Assembly (NCBI GenBank): GCA_964402905.1
Contig: CAYODU010000009.1
Coordinates: 1 to 25,556, forward strand
Direction of reading: 5' to 3'
DNA: 25,556 nucleotides
DNA from: JABIDZ01 sp964402905
GTDB taxonomy: Archaea; Iainarchaeota; Iainarchaeia; Iainarchaeales; JAAZKV01
Shown here: one piece after another, positions 21,260 to 25,556 of the stretch
Layout of the letters: each line of letters starts with the position of its first letter
Numbering within the stretch: the first letter of the stretch is position 1
The notes under the pieces: generated by a model
Told to the model about the DNA's origin: nothing
Seen by the model: only the letters and a program-made list of their open reading frames with translations
Databases searched by the model: none
Program-made: the position numbers and the translations under genes

Positions 21260-22090
21260 ATGGTTACAATAGTATATTTGTGTGCTGGAATGAGTTCTCG
21301 CTTTGGTGGAAAAATAAAACAATTTGCGCAAGTAGGGCCAAAGGGCGAAACCCTAATTGAATTATCAATGCAACAAGCAATTAAAGCGGGTTTTAGTAAA
21401 ATTGTTTTTGTTGTTGGAGAAAAAACAGAGAAACCTTTTAAAGAAAAATTTGGTGTTTCTTTTGGTGGCACACCAATAGAGTACACAAAACAAACTTTTG
21501 AGTCAAATAAAAGGGATAAGCCTTGGGGCACTGTTGATGCGCTAGTTTGTGCAAAAAGTGTTGTAGATGAAGATTTTGTTTTATGCAACGGAGATGATGT
21601 TTATGGTGAAGAAGCCTTGGCAAAAGCAAAATATTTTCTTGAAGAAAAAAAACAGAATATTATAATTGGTTTTGAACTCGGAAAGAATATTCCTGATAAA
21701 GGTAGTGTTAACAGAGGAATAATATTTGTTGAAAATAATGGTTTTGTAAAAGAAATAAAAGAATTTTTTAGCATAGAAAAAGACAAGTTATCAGAAAATA
21801 ACTTGTCCGTTAATAGTATTAGTAATGCAAATTTAATTGGATTAAAAAAAGAAGTTCTTAAACTGCTTGAAAATAAACTTTTGGAATTCAAATCAAGTAA
21901 TACCAAAGATAGAAAAGCCGAGTGTCTCTTACCAACCGAATTAACTAATTTAATTAATGAAAAAAAAATTATTTTGAACAGTTTTATTATAAAAGAAAAG
22001 GTTTTTGGGATAACAAATCCAAACGATGAAGAAATTGTGCGAGCCGAATTAAAAGATTATTATAGCCAGCGCAAACTTCCTCTAAATTAA
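21260..22090 (+). CDS. Sugar-phosphate-type nucleotidyltransferase (NTP transferase)
   Basis: 276 residues with the Rossmann-like NTP transferase fold. The nucleotide-binding loop CAGMSSRFGGKIKQ (residues 8-21) carries the conserved Gly and Arg, and KPWGTVDAL (87-95) is the usual second block. CNGDDVYG (109-116) holds the metal-binding Asp residues. The family joins NTP to sugar phosphates to make activated sugars such as UDP- or dTDP-glucose for glycan synthesis; the C-terminal half is shorter than in full bifunctional enzymes and the sugar cannot be predicted. It is cytosolic. Given the AglB and surface proteins nearby, it may supply surface glycan synthesis, but it has its own promoter. 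Confidence 0.86.
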   Translation: MVTIVYLCAGMSSRFGGKIKQFAQVGPKGETLIELSMQQAIKAGFSKIVFVVGEKTEKPFKEKFGVSFGGTPIEYTKQTFESNKRDKPWGTVDALVCAKSVVDEDFVLCNGDDVYGEEALAKAKYFLEEKKQNIIIGFELGKNIPDKGSVNRGIIFVENNGFVKEIKEFFSIEKDKLSENNLSVNSISNANLIGLKKEVLKLLENKLLEFKSSNTKDRKAECLLPTELTNLINEKKIILNSFIIKEKVFGITNPNDEEIVRAELKDYYSQRKLPLN

Positions 22091-22274
22091 ATAATTTAAT
22101 TAAAGAAAAAATAAATCCAATAAAGCTCTTGCCAACAGCTAATTAGTGTTTTGACAGCACAAATCCATAAGATAACGAGATTATCAGAACAAATCAAAGA
22201 AAAATAATCAATTATAGAAAGTTTAATTAAGCAAAAGTACTTACTAGTCATACAAAAAGGAACAAGTTTTTTAA

Positions 22275-23882
22275 ATGAATTCAAAACAAAAAAAAATAAA
22301 AGCGTCACGCAAAATCAAGAGTGAAATAAAATATTCTCATTCTAAAATAAATAGTAAAAACCAAATTAATAAATTAATGAATTACTCCCCGCCAGCACCA
22401 ATATTTTTCGCCCTCAAAATAATATTAATTATCATAATTATTGGATTTCTTAACGTAACTCTTTTTTTTAATGAAACCCCACAATTAAAGAAAATAAACT
22501 ATTCAGAAAGCATTTTGCCAATTTTAAACAACACCCCCCTTAATCCAAAACCTATTGAGGCTAGTAAAATATATTTTTCAACAGGAGAATTAGTTCCTGA
22601 CTTTACAGAAGATAACAATGTGTATGAGTTAACTTCATTTAATTCTTTAAGCCAAGTAATGGTAAAAATCGATTGTAATGTACCTTGCAGAACCCAAATA
22701 AATGGTGTAGAATATCCTACAAATCAAGAAAATGCAATTAAATTTGATTCTTTAAATAAATATGAGTTTATCAAAATAAAAGTTTTTAATGATGCAGGAA
22801 ATTCAAAAGAATATTTTGTAAGATATCTACCAAACACTTTCCCAAAATATACTGTAGAAGCGGATTCTCCAAAAGAAGGGCAAGTATTTTTTGTTGCGTT
22901 TGACAGAAAGCCAGAAAAAACATTAGACTCTTTTTTGATAATAACAGATAATTATGGCACTCCTTTATTTTACAAAAAAGAATTCATCACGGGCGATTTT
23001 AAAAAAATATATACAAAAGATAATCAGGAAAAATATGTTTATTTTTCGTGGGGCAAATTACATTTTCTCGATTCAAATTTTACCCATACAACAAAGATGG
23101 GTATTCTCCCGACAAAAAAACAAAAAGTTGGATATCTTGACAACCACGAAATTTATTTTTTCGATGAAAATAACTTTGTGATAGCTGCGTATATTACAAA
23201 AACTGTTGAGACAAAAATAAATAATAAAAAGATAGCTTTCCAAGTTAAGAACGCATACGTTCAGGAAATAAAAAACGGAGAGGTGGTTTGGGAATGGGAC
23301 AGTACAGATTACCCTGAGTTGTATCAACTCAGCGATTATGCAAACGAATACAACGATAACAATAGTCCAGCACCGATAGATTATTTGCACTTAAACTCAA
23401 TCGAAATTGATCCCACAGATGACAACTTTATCTTTTCGTTTAGACATTCAAATTTAATTATTAAAGTTAACAGAAAAAGCGGAGATATTATTTGGAAGCT
23501 GGGCGGCAAAGGCGATGAATTTGGTTTAAGTGAATACCAAAAATTTTCTATGCAACATTATGCAAAGTTTTTACCTAATGGATATTTATCCATCTTTGAT
23601 AATGGAAATATTAATAAAAAGACTAGAATAATCGAGATTCTACTTGACCAAGAAAATAAAAAAGTTTTAGATTTCAAAGAGTATTATTACGAAAACCATT
23701 ATTCTTCTGGGCGTGGTTCTTCACAAAAGCTTGATGAAAACACTTATTTTATTGGGTGGGGCACCAGAGAAAAAAAGGATTCTGCAATAACCGAACTCAA
23801 TATTGTTTCTGGAAAAAAATCTTTTGAATTGAGTTTTTTGGACGAGAATTATATTACTTACCGTGCGTATAAAATAAAATAG
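22275..23882 (+). CDS. Membrane-anchored arylsulfotransferase-like protein with a cadherin-like N-domain
   Basis: 535 residues. A cytoplasmic Lys-rich tail (1-40) precedes one membrane segment (about 43-65, IFFALKIILIIIIIGFLNVT), so the rest is outside. Residues about 97-185 match a cadherin-like beta-sandwich: SKIYFSTGELVPDFTEDNNV, ending NSKEYFVRYLP. Residues about 200-535 form a beta-propeller of the ASST/arylsulfotransferase type: LHLNSIEID (His372), SFRHSN (Arg390, His391), IIWKLGGKGDEFGL and MQHYAKFLPNG (His428). ASST enzymes move sulfate between phenolic compounds through a catalytic His; which His acts here is uncertain. AAGGA lies about 14 bases before the ATG. TAG stop. It converges on the FN3-like gene at 23914. 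Confidence 0.84.
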   Translation: MNSKQKKIKASRKIKSEIKYSHSKINSKNQINKLMNYSPPAPIFFALKIILIIIIIGFLNVTLFFNETPQLKKINYSESILPILNNTPLNPKPIEASKIYFSTGELVPDFTEDNNVYELTSFNSLSQVMVKIDCNVPCRTQINGVEYPTNQENAIKFDSLNKYEFIKIKVFNDAGNSKEYFVRYLPNTFPKYTVEADSPKEGQVFFVAFDRKPEKTLDSFLIITDNYGTPLFYKKEFITGDFKKIYTKDNQEKYVYFSWGKLHFLDSNFTHTTKMGILPTKKQKVGYLDNHEIYFFDENNFVIAAYITKTVETKINNKKIAFQVKNAYVQEIKNGEVVWEWDSTDYPELYQLSDYANEYNDNNSPAPIDYLHLNSIEIDPTDDNFIFSFRHSNLIIKVNRKSGDIIWKLGGKGDEFGLSEYQKFSMQHYAKFLPNGYLSIFDNGNINKKTRIIEILLDQENKKVLDFKEYYYENHYSSGRGSSQKLDENTYFIGWGTREKKDSAITELNIVSGKKSFELSFLDENYITYRAYKIK

Positions 23883-23913
23883 GCTATTTTTCATTGAAAT
23901 GTTTCACAACAAG

Positions 23914-24429
23914 CTATTCATCAGCAGTTATAAAAAAGAATTTTTTACCCTGGATAAATTCAACCATATAAGAATCACTAGCATCTTCTCTGTAATTTAT
24001 TGCAAAATAATACTTTGTTGATGGAGTAAGTTCGCTTAGAACTATTTCTAAATTATTATCAGCTTCAATAAAATATTTTTTTGTTTTACTCTCAAGTTCG
24101 GTTGTAAGGCCGTACTCCAAATATACTTCAAAATCTTTTTGCGGGGTGATATTCAAGGCAAAACTACTCGAAGTAATTTTTTCATAAGCTTTAATTGATA
24201 TTGCATCATCGTATCCTTCATTGTATGTTTTCGGACACTCATTAACTTGATTATCTGTTGTTTCAATAGTTTGAGAACTAATTTCGCTTTGACCAATTAC
24301 TAATTCGTCACTTTCTTGGTTTAAATAAAAATTACTCGCAGAATCGTTTAGATAAAGTCCCGTTAAATAAATTCCAACAAAAATTAACACAAATACAACT
24401 AGCAAGGCAACTACAATTTTTTTAACCAT
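23914..24429 (-). CDS. Membrane-anchored FN3-like protein
   Basis: 171 residues. An N-terminal anchor (about residues 5-27, IVVALLVVFVLIFVGIYLTG) is followed by an acidic Ser/Thr/Gln linker and a fibronectin type III-like beta-sandwich (about 90-171): FEVYLEYGLTTELESKTKKY then LSELTPSTKYYFAINYRED, the usual FN3 tyrosine-corner segment. One Cys is present (Cys65). Likely outside the cell and possibly a ligand- or partner-binding module. Its start lies 24 bases after the stop of the sulfotransferase gene at 24454, so the two probably form an operon. Catalysis is not indicated. Confidence 0.78.
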   Translation of the reverse strand: MVKKIVVALLVVFVLIFVGIYLTGLYLNDSASNFYLNQESDELVIGQSEISSQTIETTDNQVNECPKTYNEGYDDAISIKAYEKITSSSFALNITPQKDFEVYLEYGLTTELESKTKKYFIEADNNLEIVLSELTPSTKYYFAINYREDASDSYMVEFIQGKKFFFITADE

Positions 24430-24453
24430 TTTTCCCCAACCGTGAAATTGTTT

Positions 24454-25556
24454 TTATTTTTTCTTAAAAATAACCGAATTAAAAAGAAGCAATGCTCCTG
24501 CAATAATTAGGCCAAAAACAAAGTAAATTAAATTATTCAAATTTTGATAAATTAAATTAGATTCAACTGGTTCACAAAAATCCTGTTCAACTGCGTCATC
24601 AATTTTGTCTGATTCTAAAAGAATTTTCGGTTCAGCCCCTGTAATTGTTTTTCCTGGAACAAGATTTTTGTTTTTCAAAGCAGGATGATTTTTGTCATAT
24701 CTGTAAGCTCTAAAGACCGCATTTGTCATCGGGGGAGCATCAGGCATCACTTCGACAATTCCAAACAAATTTGTTACCGGATTAATGTACTCCCAAACCA
24801 AGTCTCCGTCTTTTGTTACTTCAAAAAAATGCCCTTCAGTGTCAGAACAAATAAGTGTGTTTCCGTTAGGCAATCTTTGTGCGCTTGAGCCAATATGACT
24901 AAAAAATCCTTGATTGCTTTGTGACATATAACTCCAAACTATTTGGTTAGAAACAAGTCTTGTTGTTTTATGAGTATTTTTTGTATCAAATTCTACTTCA
25001 TTATAACCTGCTTCTGGAGGATTAACATATTTTCCTGTGTCAGCACCGTTCGAATTAATGTAAGGATTTATTTCAATGATTGAAGATTGTGAAGTTCTAT
25101 CAAATAAATACTGTCCGTTATTGAATAACATTAAGTGTCCTTCCCCAGGAAGTCCTTTTTTAATCCACTGAATATCATGTGTCCCACCCATTTGTTTATT
25201 TCCTGTGGTGGGAGTAACCCAATCCGCGTTTAATGAAGGAGGATCTCCTTGAGCATACCTTGCAGGGTCTCCAAACCTATACAAAAAATCGCCAAGAGGT
25301 CCAGCGGCAAGTGCAATACTTTCTTCTGAATTTCCTTTAACAAAAGTATTCCCATGATCAATTACATAAAATTCTCCACTTACGGCATTAATCACTATTT
25401 GATCAAGTTCTTCAGAGTAATCCATACTGTTACAATGTAACCAGTCTTTTTTCAATGGTTTTCCAGGAAGATTAATATTTATTTTTTCAGGATAATCAGC
25501 AATTGTTTTCCCCTCACCAACATAATTTTTCTTTGTTGAATCAATATCTTGTATTA
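24454..25556 (-). CDS. Arylsulfotransferase-like protein with C-terminal membrane anchor (5' end outside window)
   Basis: The minus-strand frame is open to the right edge, so the N-terminus is missing. The TTG at 25455 is internal, not a start. 366 residues are visible. The propeller has the ASST/Arylsulfotransferase blocks: DWLHCNSMDYSEELDQI, FYVIDHGNT, LGDFLYRFGDPARYAQGDPP, MGGTHDIQWI, LMLFNNGQ, then FSHIGSSAQRLPNGNTLICS and DLVWEYINP. The His residues in LHCNS, THDIQW and FSHIG fall at the usual family positions. A hydrophobic segment near the end (LIYFVFGLIIAGALLLF) and a KKK tail anchor it by its C-terminus, the reverse of the 22275 protein. It lies upstream of the FN3-like gene in a likely operon. 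Confidence 0.84.
   Translation of the reverse strand, partial: IQDIDSTKKNYVGEGKTIADYPEKININLPGKPLKKDWLHCNSMDYSEELDQIVINAVSGEFYVIDHGNTFVKGNSEESIALAAGPLGDFLYRFGDPARYAQGDPPSLNADWVTPTTGNKQMGGTHDIQWIKKGLPGEGHLMLFNNGQYLFDRTSQSSIIEINPYINSNGADTGKYVNPPEAGYNEVEFDTKNTHKTTRLVSNQIVWSYMSQSNQGFFSHIGSSAQRLPNGNTLICSDTEGHFFEVTKDGDLVWEYINPVTNLFGIVEVMPDAPPMTNAVFRAYRYDKNHPALKNKNLVPGKTITGAEPKILLESDKIDDAVEQDFCEPVESNLIYQNLNNLIYFVFGLIIAGALLLFNSVIFKKK

Noticed and set aside
1..25556. CRISPR array, rRNA, integrase or complete insertion sequence
   Set aside because: No regularly spaced direct repeats, no rRNA-like sequence, and no transposase or integrase catalytic domain was found on either strand.

Overview
The window is AT-rich archaeal DNA, most likely from an uncultivated, small-genome (DPANN-type) archaeon on a metagenome scaffold. 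Archaeal markers are a KH/beta-CASP nuclease (aCPSF1/FttA), a proteasome beta subunit with an autocatalytic Thr, an archaeal NAC-UBA protein, an AglB/STT3 oligosaccharyltransferase, a class III (pilin-type) signal-peptide protein, an XPD/Rad3-like helicase, and TATA boxes about 25 bases upstream of many start codons. Runs of 100 N (3240-3339) and 10 N (12506-12515) are scaffold gaps. The phylum is inferred from gene content only.

Layout. 1-3413: the tail of an unknown gene, a GH63/mannosylglycerate-hydrolase-like enzyme, a protein joining two helix-turn-helix segments to a bacterial sigma-70 region-2-like domain, and an APH-fold kinase cut by the gap. 3414-4510: a GNAT acetyltransferase gene broken by one in-frame TAG, then about 490 noncoding bases with hairpins and a tandem repeat. 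4511-6872: a 50-residue zinc-knuckle protein, three unrecognised proteins and a HAD hydrolase. 7208-11338: the XPD-like helicase, several small basic proteins of unknown role, a beta-rich protein and a winged-helix regulator. 11384-14047: AglB (interrupted by the second gap) followed by a sequon-rich pilin-like protein, a likely enzyme and substrate neighbourhood. 14108-19443: housekeeping genes for transcription termination/RNA processing, proteolysis and folding (FttA, proteasome beta, FKBP, NAC), plus a sequon-rich membrane-anchored protein divergent from FKBP. 19567-21207: unknown small proteins and an unusual structured leader with two mini-ORFs. 21260-25556: a sugar-phosphate-type nucleotidyltransferase and two different membrane-anchored arylsulfotransferase-like proteins, one next to an FN3-like membrane protein.

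The genes form mostly short or single-gene transcription units. At least eleven starts have a TATA-like element at a nearly fixed distance, which suggests leaderless transcripts. A GGTG Shine-Dalgarno core marks a smaller set of led genes (FKBP, the winged-helix regulator and the two mini-ORFs). The surface theme (AglB, pilin, sequon-rich anchored protein, sulfotransferases, nucleotidyltransferase) suggests investment in cell-surface glycan chemistry. The strongest candidates for something undescribed are the sigma-like fusion protein at 1512-2234 and the leader with two mini-ORFs at 20615-21207.
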